Of a stretch of DNA of 64,000 bases, positions 24,588 to 35,015 are shown piece by piece. The position numbers and the translations under genes are program-made. The DNA comes from Hanleya hanleyi. Its lineage: Eukaryota; Mollusca; Polyplacophora; Lepidopleurida; Hanleyidae. A model generated the notes under the pieces. That model was not told the origin of the DNA. It worked only from the letters and a program-made list of their open reading frames with translations, and did no database searches. Each line of letters starts with the position of its first letter. Positions within the stretch are counted from its first letter, which is position 1. The stretch covers positions 1 through 64,000 of the forward strand of contig JAVTVY010025421.1 of NCBI GenBank assembly GCA_036873755.1. The letters run 5' to 3'.

Positions 24588-25272
24588 AGCCCACCATCAC
24601 CAGATGGTGGGCTGTTCAAATCACTTTTCGTCCGTGGTCTGTCGTCCGTCCGTCGTCGGTCAGTCCATCGTCAGTCCGTCTGTCCGTAAACAATTCTTGT
24701 TACCGTGATTTCTCAGGAACTACTTCATGGATCTTTCTCAAATTTGGTACACAGGTTTCCCTTGAGGTCTAGTTGTGCAAGACACCTTTTTCGGTTTGAT
24801 TTGAAAATCCAATATGGCCACCAGGTGGCCATCTTAGTTTTCCCCATGAAACTTTGTTATCGCGATTTCTCAGGAACTACTGCATGGATCTTTCTCAAAT
24901 TTGGTACACAGGTTTCCCTTGAAGTCTAGTTGTGCAAGACACCTTTTTCGGTCCGATTTGAAAATCCAATATGGCCACAAGGCGGCCATCTTGGATTTCC
25001 CCATGAAACTTTATCGCGATTTCTTAGGAACTACTGCATGGATCTTTCTCAAATTTGGTACACAGGGTCCCCTTGGGGTCTAGTTGTGCAAGATACCTTT
25101 TTCTGGTCCGATTTGAAAAGCCAATATGGCCACCAGGCAGCCATCTTGGATTTCCCCATGAAACTTTATAGTCATTTCTCAGGAAGTACTGCATGGATCT
25201 TTCTCAAATTGGTACCCAGGTTCCTCTTGTGGTCCAGTTGTGCAAGATACCTTTTTGGTCCGATTCGAAAAT
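24588..25272. repeat. Hairpin-headed element with four 155-bp tandem units
   Basis: It starts with a strong hairpin (AGCCCACCATC facing GATGGTGGGCT, 24588-24613), then a TCCGTCCGTCGTCGG-like stretch, then four tandem units beginning near 24703, 24863, 25017 and 25172. Each unit carries GGATCTTTCTCAAATTTGGT and a conserved AATATGGCCACCAGG segment. Open frames run across the units, but no domain is recognisable. The same architecture occurs at 20322-21198. Confidence 0.75.
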
Positions 25273-25303
25273 CCAAGTTACGCTTCAAATTGATACTGTA
25301 TTC

Positions 25304-25556
25304 CCGAGTTGTGACGTTGCATCACAAGAGTCGGCTTATCAAACTATGCCCAGGGCATATTCTATATATTGACTATAGAGAATATCCATACTTTCACCTT
25401 CTATATCAAGGAGTTCAAATGATTTAAAATTAAAATGTATTTCTTCAAATTTTAAATCAGTTTACTTTTAAATTAGTCCATGCCGTTGCAAATGAACTGC
25501 CCCACCATTTTGTCTGCCGAAGGGACGTCACTCTTGTGAAACAACGTCACAACTCG
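25304..25556. repeat. Inverted repeat, about 28-bp arms
   Basis: Bases 25304-25332 pair in reverse with 25529-25556 around CGAGTTGTGACGTTG, with several mismatches. It lies directly after the hairpin-headed repeat and may be a separate MITE. No target duplication is evident. Confidence 0.55.
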
Positions 25557-25559
25557 ACA

Positions 25560-26326
25560 ACTGTAGACTACTGCATGTTTCGATCCAAGGGAGATAATCA
25601 GGGCTCATGCCAAAATGTCTTCGCTTCCAGTACCCAATGATGACATGTGCAAAAAAAAAAAATACTACAAAACGAAGACGAAGGACATTCACTTTCAGAC
25701 TAACTTTGCTCGTTTCACTTGTACTATAACAACTGACATCAAGTACAGTTTCTAGAAATCTTGAAACTCCTGAACCTTAGATAGATAATATCTTGGTGTT
25801 TTCCAGTGTCCCTTTCTCGATCTTTTTTGCTCAAATTTGAAATTCTGCAAACAAGATTACAAATCAATCATTTGTTCTTAGTAACAATGGAAAAAAGATC
25901 CTCTTGTCATTAGCTTACAATTATCAGACAATGGTGGGTGCCAAGATCTTTCAGGATCTCTCGTTTATGATGTTTTAAATTTACTTGAAGACTGTTTTAG
26001 CGAATTGCCCTTTCAGAGGCATAATATGCTGGACAGTATGTAACTGGGCCCTATAATTTAGTAAGCATATGGAATGGCTCCCTCTCAAGAAATCTATGCG
26101 CCGCACATGGTACTTTATGTATAATCTCTTTTTACATAAGTAGGTTTTTTTGTGACACTTCAGATCCGTAAACAAATAAACAGATGTGGTTGATAATCAT
26201 GGTATTGATTTTCTTGGAACAGTCAGATAATGCTAAAGTTTTTTTTCAACAAAATCTAGCTGACATGATATTCCACTTATGTGGGCCTTGGTTCAAAGAA
26301 TCAATACAATATTTACATGAATGTGG
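25560..26326. other. Non-coding stretch
   Basis: Nothing recognised. Only short ORFs without domains are present. Confidence 0.4.
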
Positions 26327-26330
26327 TTAA

Positions 26331-26798
26331 AGTGATAGTAAACCCTCCGACGAAATGAAGGTCAAATGTAAGACATATTTCAACTGTGTCTAAATATATT
26401 TTTACTTCATTTATGCGATTTTTTCTAGCTGGGTAAAAAGTACTTAACTTTTGTATGGTAACTCATAAGTACCAATTTGAATCTTGCATTTAATTTCTTC
26501 GCTTTTGGTGAAACATGCACATTGGAACAGTTGGTCTGTGTTGAGACTCAAAGTATACACATCTTAAGTTTGAGTCAAATATTAGAAAGAGCATACAAAG
26601 TTTAAAATATTTGTATTAAGGCAGTGTGACGTCACCGGACCTAGATATGATCACAACAGACCACCATAGTATCTCATGCGTTATTTGCAGTTTACTCTGT
26701 GTATTAAAATCGTAAAAAAATGACAAAAACTATTTTCAGACAATGTTTCCAATGGTCTTTCATTTGATGTAAACTTTATTTGAGAGTTTACGATCACT
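26331..26798. mobile_element. TTAA-flanked MITE, 468 bp
   Basis: Termini AGTGATAGTAAACCCTC (left) and the reverse of AGTGATCGTAAACTCTC (right) are bordered by TTAA at 26327-26330 and 26799-26802. The right part is related to both arms of the palindrome at 11811-12471, so this is the intact form of that family. It contains a TGACGTCA site at 26627-26634. There is no ORF of note. TTAA suggests piggyBac or Kolobok mobilisation. Confidence 0.8.
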
Positions 26799-26802
26799 TT
26801 AA

Positions 26803-27842
26803 GATAAGAATCTTCTAATCGGAGTATATGTCGGGCTGGACACCAACATTTATAGAGGTAGGATTACATGGAGTTTTGTAACTTCAAAATATATGTATCA
26901 AGTATAGCCTATAGTTTCAGATGTTTTTGGCAGTTTTTGTTTTCGATAGTGGGGTCAATTTGTTTAGATTGTGTACTTGCACTTGATTTAATAATCAATA
27001 TACATTAATATAGTTTATGCCATATTCACTCAATGTTTGTGTACGTGTGCTTGCAGGCATTCACATTCAGGGACTTAATTTTTTCAGGAGTGAGGCTCTC
27101 TGAGTAGAAATCCCCTGGAGGGCCCCAGTTCAGCTGGTTGGTGTACGTGTGATTTTGCATGTCTGACAGTCCAACCTCCCACCACATGCTTAATTCACCT
27201 TGATATATCAGATCACTATGGCCTGGAACCTCCGTCTGAATTTATACATGCTATACTCACATGGAACCCCCATTCTGACCTGATCACATTGATTTTCATC
27301 CCGTACGTTTTATTTGCAAATACGACCGATGTGCAGCTGGAAACATTAGGTGAAATATAAAGGTCTGCAATCAGCCGAAAACACACCACATCAATATTTC
27401 CTGGTACAAATTCTTGCTCTGTATCACCTTTATCGCGGGTGGAAGCCAAGAATGTAACGCAATTTGACCCAGTATTTGTTTCTCTTACACCTGGCCTTAT
27501 CAGTGTCATCGTGGGTCATGGAAACTCGTACCTGAACTCACCATGCAAATACTTGAAGTCTATGCATGTAAGAAATTTGCTAATTAACACATGATTATTC
27601 TGTCAATATTGAGTATGACGAGTGAAGTTACAATGTTACAATGTAAATATTGATCTTCTACACAAGGTCTTCAAAGAAACTCATTTCCCCACTTTTGAAG
27701 ATTTGTGACGATCTGTTATATAGCATGTATATATATGTTATACATATGTATATTTATATCTTAACTGTGAGATTTCAATTTCTTTGTCATATTTGTAACC
27801 TAATTAATAAACTTAAAAGGAAATTTAATTAGGTACCAGTAG
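26803..27842. other. Non-coding stretch
   Basis: Nothing recognised. The 97-codon minus ORF at 27216-27509 has no known domain. Confidence 0.4.
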
Positions 27843-27846
27843 ATAC

Positions 27847-28684
27847 TATAACAGAGCCATAAGACATGTACATGTAAAATGAACATGTACCTCAATTATA
27901 TTCCATTATTATTTAATGTTTGTTTATTGTGAATTAATATTATAAGTATGGAGTTAAATTACCATATATGCAAGCTGTGGGTATTAGTTACTGATAAATG
28001 TATACACTCAATATTATGTAACACATGTTATAACTAGGATTTAATGCTATGAGTTTACTTTTGTGATGAGATGTTTTGATAACAGTTTGATTAGTTCATA
28101 GCTCTTGAAAGCTGACATTCAATTAGTGTTGTTAGACCATTTCTGACCAGCTGGTGCAAAGACAGGAGCCAGGTGTCAATTGTAGTCAGACTGTCATTTT
28201 AGTATAAGATAATCCTTTGTTGTTATTGGGTCAGACTTCCTACTGTTATTGGAGATGTCATATGGAATGAACAGGATAACCGATAGACATGTCAAGACAT
28301 TAGAATTACTTATATAATAGTCAGGCAGTATTTGTGATTGTTAGGAATCACTACCTGGAGATCTTGCTAAAACTCCAATGATATAAATATTAGGCAGTAT
28401 GAAATTAAGTCAGTTCACTTTTAGAATTCGTCTTGGCATGCGACTTTGCAGCGCCAAGGCAGTTTGTAAGTTATATAGGTAACACTTGTTAATGTAGACG
28501 GCTATATGTACTAACATATAGTTTCTGTAATAACTGGAAGTGCTGTATAATCGTGTATATTAGAATTAGTATTACGTCAAGGTTAGATAATTAGAATAGG
28601 GTAAATAAAGCTAGGTTGTGTTATATTTAACATGGACTACGAGTTACTTATTAATGTGATAACCAGTGAGCCAACCAGGTTATA
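27847..28684 (+). repeat. 5' LTR
   Basis: It is 838 bp, from TATAACAGAGCC to GGTTATA. An AATAAA poly-A signal lies at 28604-28609, about 75 bases before the end. It matches the reassembled 3' LTR almost exactly. Confidence 0.95.
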
Positions 28685-28710
28685 GATAGTGGAGAATCCC
28701 GGCCTGTAAT
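28685..28710 (+). other. Probable primer-binding region
   Basis: A few bases after the LTR lies TGGAGAATCCCGG, which begins with TGG as expected for pairing with the CCA end of a tRNA. The tRNA identity is not assigned. Confidence 0.45.
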
Positions 28711-28941
28711 CTTCTTAGATTGACAGACTTTCCCAGTACAACTGCTCTTAGCTCCCCAAACTAAGAGATTTCATATCGGAATATATATGATGACATTGGA
28801 ATATTCAACGAACGGTGAACACCCAAAGGAAAAACAACAGAAGAATGATTAGACGAAGATGAAATAATTCAAGCCGCCTTTGATGACTGACAGAACCAGC
28901 TAAGGAGCCTGAGTACCAAGAAAGAGTGACAAACACTAAGA

Positions 28942-29020
28942 GTAAGTATAATCGCCATATGATTTACTAACTAGCTTGTTTTATCTATCTTGTCTTGGAA
29001 ATTCAAAACTGATTTAACAG
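28942..29020 (+). other. Candidate leader intron of the LTR element
   Basis: A consensus-like donor (GTAAGT at 28942), a CTAAC branch-like site near 28967 and a TTTAACAG acceptor ending at 29020 lie just upstream of the pol start codon (29039). If spliced, a short leader would join directly to pol. This is inference from splice signals only. Confidence 0.35.
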
Positions 29021-29038
29021 TTAACGTTAAACGGTAAA

Positions 29039-32000
29039 ATGGCCAGCTGGAAGTGCAGCAAACACAACTGTCAAAAAGTAGGTAGAGCTTACAATAGCAT
29101 ACATTGTCAAGTGAGACCTAACATTTCTCTCACAACACCCCTTGAGAAAAGCTCAGTGCATATCAAGGTTGGCAAGTTAAAAACACATGCTTTAGTCGAC
29201 ACAGGGGCAAGCATCTCTTGCATTTCACAAAGGTGTTTGCAGAAAGCCTACCCAAATGCAGTCGTTAATACATGTAATTTACGAGCCATTACAGGTGTTT
29301 GTGGTGAAGTTCATTCTGTGTTAGGCGTAGTGAATCTACCAATTCAATTTGAAGATCTTGAAGAGCTCAATGGAGAATTTTATGTATTTAAAACATTGCA
29401 CAAAGATGTAATTTTAGGAGAGGATTTCCTAAGGAAATATGATGCAAACATTGATTTTAAAAGGAACAAACTATTGCTTTGCAATGGTCAGTTTAACATT
29501 TCCATGGCGACTGAAACGAACAACAAAACATATGGACATAAAGAATCTGGGAGTGCCAAAACAACAGACATTATTCTGGTTAAACCAAAGCGTGAAATAA
29601 ATTTTCCTGTATATGTACCTGAAGCAGGTGATGGAAATTTGATCTTATTGGAACCAATAGAGTCACTTTCAGCAAAATATAGCATTGCAGGTGCGCGCAC
29701 TGTCGCAAAAGTTAGAAACAAAATGGCTGTTTACAAAGTAATGAACTCATCCAACCTTCCTGTCTATATCGAGAAGCATGCAACAATTGCCACATTTCAC
29801 GTAGTTACACCAGACTCTATTACAACAATGAAACAAGAGAATACGTCAAACAACTCTGCTGATGTAAATTTCATGGAAGGAGACACGAAAAGTGATGCTT
29901 ACTATGCCAACCTAGCACGAGACCTAGGAATAACACTAGACGATTCCATACTTACACCCAAGCAAAAGGATTCATTTTTAGCATTTCTTGGTCGTAATCG
30001 TGACGTTTTTGCCAAAGATATGAGTGAATTAGGCAAAGCTAGTGCTCATTATCACAGAATTTTCACTAAAACGGAAAAACCGATTTATTCACGTCCATAC
30101 AGACAAAGCCCCCAGACAAAACAGCGATGTGATGAATTAGTGAAAGAAATGCTGGAAAATAACATAGTTGAACCATCACTATCTGAATGGTCATCCCCTG
30201 TAGTGCTTGTGAAAAAGAAAAATGGAAAATATAGATTTGCGGTAGACTATCGCAAGCTGAATGCGATCACAGAACCAATTTCTTTTCCCCTCCCATTGTT
30301 ATCAGATGCTATCGACTCTGTAGCGCAAGCAAAGTCTAAAATATTTTCTGTTCTTGACCTGGCAAGTGGTTTTTGGCAAATTCCACTACATGATGACACA
30401 AAACCAAAGACCGCGTTTACGACGGATCAGGGAAGGTTCCAATTCCGAGTTCTTCCGTTCGGAATGAGAAATTCGCCCGCGAGCTTCAGTCTCATGATGT
30501 CACAGGTCCTTGCCGGCCTTACTTATCTTCACACCCTATGCTATATAGATGATATTCTCTGCCATTCAAACACATTAGATGAACACATGGTCCATCTTGG
30601 ACAAATTTTCTCTCGCTTACGGGAAGCAAATCTTAAATTACAACCGCCAAAATGCGCATTTGCACAACGGCAAGTTCCATATCTCGGACACGTGCTAAGT
30701 GATCAAGGTATTCATGTGGATGAAGCCAAAGTTCATGCTGTTAAATCATTTCCCAGACCAAAATCACAGAAAGAGGTTCGAAGTTTCCTAGGTTTATGCA
30801 ATTACTATCGCAAATTTGTACAAAATTATGCTTCAATAGCATCCCCCATGAATCAACTTCTTCAGAAAGACGTTAAATTCAAATGGACCGATGACACTGA
30901 AAATTCATTCAAAGCACTCAAACAAGCACTTGTCACAGCCCCTATATTAGCATATCCAGATTTCCAAAAAGAATTCATTATTTCAACAGATGCGTCTGAT
31001 AGTGCAATAGGATATGTTTTAGGACAAAAAGATGAAAAAGGCAATGAACATGCTATAGCCTTTGGCGGACGATCCCTGCGCGGTAGTGAAAAGACATGGC
31101 ATATCTCAGAGAAAGAAGGTCTTGGATTAGTTGAATCAGTTCGTGCCTTTCGTCCATACATCGCAAATGGTCACTTTCGTGTTTTCACTGACCACATTGC
31201 CCTCACTTGGTTAAACAACATAAAAGCTAACAAAGGTAGACTAGGCAGGTGGGCTCTTGAGCTTCAGGAGTACAATTTCACAATTCAGTACAAGCCAGGA
31301 GCTAAAAATGGAAATGCTGATGGTTTGTCCAGAAGAGAATATGAAGCAACCACAACTGAAAGTACAGAAGAAACCATTGTGAGTAGTATAGAAACCACAT
31401 ATTTATCCAATACAGAGAATCAGAATGAGCCAATTGAGGCAACTCTAACATATAGGGAACCGAAACAGGCTCATTTAGCAACAGTATGTACAAAAGATAC
31501 ATTTGTTGTGGCACAAGTCAATACTGAAATTGTAATTTCAAATCCATTTCTGGAGGGCACACAACGCGAGTGTCCTGACTTAGCGCCGATCTTTGCCTAC
31601 AAAGAAAATGGTGATCTACCGGATGATCCAAAACAGAGTCGTCGCTTAGTTGCTGAAGCATATCATTATGTGATTGAGGACGGAATTCTGTATCATTTCT
31701 TTAATACAAAAAATAAAAAGGCTGCCGATTCTTATACCAAACAGATAGCTGTTCCTAGAGGTAATCGCAAGGATATACTCCAAGCCTATCATGATTCAGT
31801 GCTAGGAGGTTGCCACCAAGGTCAAGAAAGAATGTATGCTGCTATAAGATCCAAATATCATTGGGATAAAATGTACACAGATGTGTGTACCTATGTACGT
31901 ACATGCACGACATGTCAACAGATCAAAACAAATGTTCATGATAAGCCTGCACCACTTAAACCCTTGCCATATGAACGTGCTTTCTCGCGGCTTCATATTG

Positions 32001-33808
32001 ACATACTCGGCCCACTTCCAAAAACTCCGGATGGTTCCAAATATCTACTCCTTGTAGTGGATTCTTACAGCAAATGGCCAGAATGTTTTCCTATGAAAAC
32101 CCAGGAAGCCACTGAAGTTGCATCCATTTTATACCGAGAGATTCTCACACGTTATGGGTCACCAGACAAATTAGTCAGCGATCGCGGTGCTCAGTTCATG
32201 TCCAAACTCATAGCAGCCATGACAGAACTATTCAACATCAAACATGCTAAAACTAGTTCATATCATCCTGCAACCAATGCCACATGTGAAAGAATGAATC
32301 GCGTCATCGAGCAGGGTCTAAGAGCCTACATCAAGGAAGACCAAACTGATTGGCCAGATCATATCCCAGGTATTATGATGGCATACCGCATGACCCCAGC
32401 CACTCAATCAACTGGCTTATCTCCTTATCAAATGCTGTTTGGTAGAAAGATGAGAACACCAATTGATACCTTTCTGATTCCAAAAGAAACACTGTCAAAG
32501 GACCATAGAACATACTTGTCAAAAATTCTGGACAATCTGGCAGAGTATAGGAAAATTGCAGATGAAAATTTGAAAAAAGCCCAAACAAAATACAAAACTT
32601 ATTATGATAGAAGAACAAAGGAACCAACATTCGAACCAGCACAAAAGGTATGGTTATATTGTACGAAAAAGACTGTGGGCCGATCTCCCAAACTAACAAA
32701 AAAGTGGGAAGGACCATATTATGTTGTATTGGTTGGACAAAACTACACATACAAATTACGCAAATGTAGTGACGATAAAGAAGTGAAATCAATGATTCAT
32801 GCAAACCGTCTCAAAAAGTTTCATGACCCAGCAAACAGGCCAAATTATGAGCCTGAAGATTTACCACAAACAAATGATGAACTCAATCCAGAAGAAATAG
32901 AATCAGAAAATGATGAAAACGAGAAAAATACCAATGACAAACGGAACAATGTAACAAAAGAAACAAAGGAAACAAAAGACCATCATGTGCCAAAAACAAA
33001 AGTAGCACTTAAAAACAATGAACAGGCAAAAACAAGAGTAACACCCAAAACCATTCAACATCCTAAAGGTACCGGTACAATGCCAAGCTCAAGTACAAAT
33101 CAAGATCCCAACTCGGGAACAACACCAAACAAATTCCTACCAAGTGAAATTGACAAAATCCTAGCATCAAAACGTTACAATGGACGAATGTGCTACAGGA
33201 TTAAATGGGTAGATAAGAATAGAGGCTCCACCTGGGAGCATGATACAAGTCTCCCAGATGAGCTGCGTCGACAATATCATGCTGACAAAACATTGTCTGG
33301 TAAGAAGAGGCGTAAACCTTTAGCCCAAAACAAATTCTTTACAAAACAATCTCAGGGAAATGTAGCTTTCATTAACATGAATGATAATGTCAAGTGGAGC
33401 CAACAGCCTGATGGCAGGTTTGTTAATTTTATACACATTACAGAAATTGAGTACAGGATAGACAAGTACTATGTCAAAGCACAATACTGGCGATCATCTC
33501 AAATGGTCAAAGAAACAGGCTGGTTCCCCCTAAACCAAGTCCCATGGTTGGCAATAGAGTACTTCATTAAGGGAATTTGGGATAAAACAGGTTACCATAT
33601 CACAGGTCACGGCCGTTCATGGGATTTTCCTTTCCTATTTCATATAAAACTAGGTCCCAAAAACAAAATGTTTTTCAAAAATGTGATTGCAAAGAAGGCC
33701 ATCTGGTACAATGAACAGAATGTAAATTCTAATAGTGTAGTAAACTTTGATCAAGATTTGAGCCATCATAACACTACTCTGCGATGGGAGAAATCTGTAT
33801 ACCCCTAA
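29039..33808 (+). CDS. pol: Gypsy polyprotein: protease, RT, RNase H, integrase, chromodomain
   Basis: The 1589-codon frame has no internal stop. Protease: LVDTGAS at residues 52-58 and ILGEDFL at 125-131. Reverse transcriptase: VDYRKLN 402-408, LDLASGFWQIP 439-449, LPFGMRNSP 472-480 and catalytic YIDD 502-505. RNase H: TDAS at 650, E near 691 and TDH at 717. Integrase: zinc-binding H918, H926, C956, C959, and catalytic D988, D1048, E1084. A GPY/F-like module follows at about 1222-1262. After a polar Lys/Asn/Glu linker (1265-1365), a chromodomain-like segment spans about 1368-1410 (YRIKWVDKNRGSTWE). A further 150 residues of unknown function end the protein. No gag-like domain precedes the protease; residues 6-23 contain only an irregular Cys/His cluster. 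It copies and integrates the element; the chromodomain probably guides integration to chromatin. Confidence 0.95.
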   Translation: MASWKCSKHNCQKVGRAYNSIHCQVRPNISLTTPLEKSSVHIKVGKLKTHALVDTGASISCISQRCLQKAYPNAVVNTCNLRAITGVCGEVHSVLGVVNLPIQFEDLEELNGEFYVFKTLHKDVILGEDFLRKYDANIDFKRNKLLLCNGQFNISMATETNNKTYGHKESGSAKTTDIILVKPKREINFPVYVPEAGDGNLILLEPIESLSAKYSIAGARTVAKVRNKMAVYKVMNSSNLPVYIEKHATIATFHVVTPDSITTMKQENTSNNSADVNFMEGDTKSDAYYANLARDLGITLDDSILTPKQKDSFLAFLGRNRDVFAKDMSELGKASAHYHRIFTKTEKPIYSRPYRQSPQTKQRCDELVKEMLENNIVEPSLSEWSSPVVLVKKKNGKYRFAVDYRKLNAITEPISFPLPLLSDAIDSVAQAKSKIFSVLDLASGFWQIPLHDDTKPKTAFTTDQGRFQFRVLPFGMRNSPASFSLMMSQVLAGLTYLHTLCYIDDILCHSNTLDEHMVHLGQIFSRLREANLKLQPPKCAFAQRQVPYLGHVLSDQGIHVDEAKVHAVKSFPRPKSQKEVRSFLGLCNYYRKFVQNYASIASPMNQLLQKDVKFKWTDDTENSFKALKQALVTAPILAYPDFQKEFIISTDASDSAIGYVLGQKDEKGNEHAIAFGGRSLRGSEKTWHISEKEGLGLVESVRAFRPYIANGHFRVFTDHIALTWLNNIKANKGRLGRWALELQEYNFTIQYKPGAKNGNADGLSRREYEATTTESTEETIVSSIETTYLSNTENQNEPIEATLTYREPKQAHLATVCTKDTFVVAQVNTEIVISNPFLEGTQRECPDLAPIFAYKENGDLPDDPKQSRRLVAEAYHYVIEDGILYHFFNTKNKKAADSYTKQIAVPRGNRKDILQAYHDSVLGGCHQGQERMYAAIRSKYHWDKMYTDVCTYVRTCTTCQQIKTNVHDKPAPLKPLPYERAFSRLHIDILGPLPKTPDGSKYLLLVVDSYSKWPECFPMKTQEATEVASILYREILTRYGSPDKLVSDRGAQFMSKLIAAMTELFNIKHAKTSSYHPATNATCERMNRVIEQGLRAYIKEDQTDWPDHIPGIMMAYRMTPATQSTGLSPYQMLFGRKMRTPIDTFLIPKETLSKDHRTYLSKILDNLAEYRKIADENLKKAQTKYKTYYDRRTKEPTFEPAQKVWLYCTKKTVGRSPKLTKKWEGPYYVVLVGQNYTYKLRKCSDDKEVKSMIHANRLKKFHDPANRPNYEPEDLPQTNDELNPEEIESENDENEKNTNDKRNNVTKETKETKDHHVPKTKVALKNNEQAKTRVTPKTIQHPKGTGTMPSSSTNQDPNSGTTPNKFLPSEIDKILASKRYNGRMCYRIKWVDKNRGSTWEHDTSLPDELRRQYHADKTLSGKKRRKPLAQNKFFTKQSQGNVAFINMNDNVKWSQQPDGRFVNFIHITEIEYRIDKYYVKAQYWRSSQMVKETGWFPLNQVPWLAIEYFIKGIWDKTGYHITGHGRSWDFPFLFHIKLGPKNKMFFKNVIAKKAIWYNEQNVNSNSVVNFDQDLSHHNTTLRWEKSVYP

Positions 33809-35015
33809 TTATCATGTAAGATATGAAAGCCTTGGGACTAGCCTGGGACTTGTCATCCCTGATTAGTTGTAAGGTGGTTTTGACATATGGCTTGACAAAC
33901 CATAGATTCGAGTACCAAAAGGAATGTGTAAATAATTAGTTTCTACTTACAAGTTGTTGCATTATATGTTGATGTATTGATGTAGTTTGTTATAATTCCC
34001 ACTAACATGACTAACTTATATTATGTTGTGAAAAATCCAAGGATCTTGGAATGTAGGGTTTGCACTTAATACTCTCATGTATGTATGTATATGGATACAT
34101 GAATACTACCTACATGTATGTTTATTCTTTCCTAGAAAATAATTGTTTAATAAGACTTAAAATTTATGTGAATCATTCATGTTGACTTACAATGTAATAT
34201 ACATGTACACTTATGGATTTTCAAAATACAAAAAGGTATGGTTTCTCTGTTGTGCTCTTTTACTGAGACACCGGTTGAAAATCAAGTGCTAGGGTCAGAC
34301 TTGTCTGCAGCAAGTCTTCCCATCAAACTTTTTCAGCCGGGGTTTCAAGTGAAACACAACATTACATTTTTCATTTTTGATTTTCAGGAATTAATTATCC
34401 AACATCATTTCTTTCTCAATTTCATTCATTTATGTTCTTTACAATAGATCACTGTGTCGGAATAAGTATTACTGACTTGACTAGAACCTATATCTCTCTT
34501 TACATGGTGATCAGTGTCCTTATTGTGCATTTGGAATGTTGTATCTAAACAGGAATATATATGTACATAGTCCTCAATATAACCCATGTATGTAAGTGTG
34601 TGGATGATGTAATGATACATGTAACAAAATTATAAAAAAGAAGAAAAAAAAAATGAAGATTGACTAAATAATCACTCTTGAATGATAATGAATATCTTTG
34701 TTCCTACTCTATGTATACAGATATATCCTAAACATTGCTAACTCGCTGCATTTCATATCTGAGTGTTTCAGCTGTATGGTGTCCACAGACAGAAGTGACC
34801 CAAGAAAGCCAAGGGCAAAAGCTCTCTGCATTCCAGACAAGGATCAGCAACCTCAGTCACAATTCAACACTAAAGATCAACATTGCACAGGAACCTTCAA
34901 CTTTAATCAACATCACACAAGAACTTCTAAAACTCCACCTAACATCGATTACCATGACCACCACAGACAATTTATTACAGTTTCGGGACGAAACTTATTC
35001 GGGGACAGAGGGAAC
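33809..35015 (+). other. 3' untranslated region of the Gypsy element with polypurine tract
   Basis: About 1.2 kb separates the pol stop from the 3' LTR. No long ORF; a 117-codon frame at 34698-35051 runs into the LTR and shows no domain. The last 15 bases, GGGGACAGAGGGAAC (35001-35015), are purine-rich and abut the LTR, as expected of the plus-strand primer. Confidence 0.7.
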
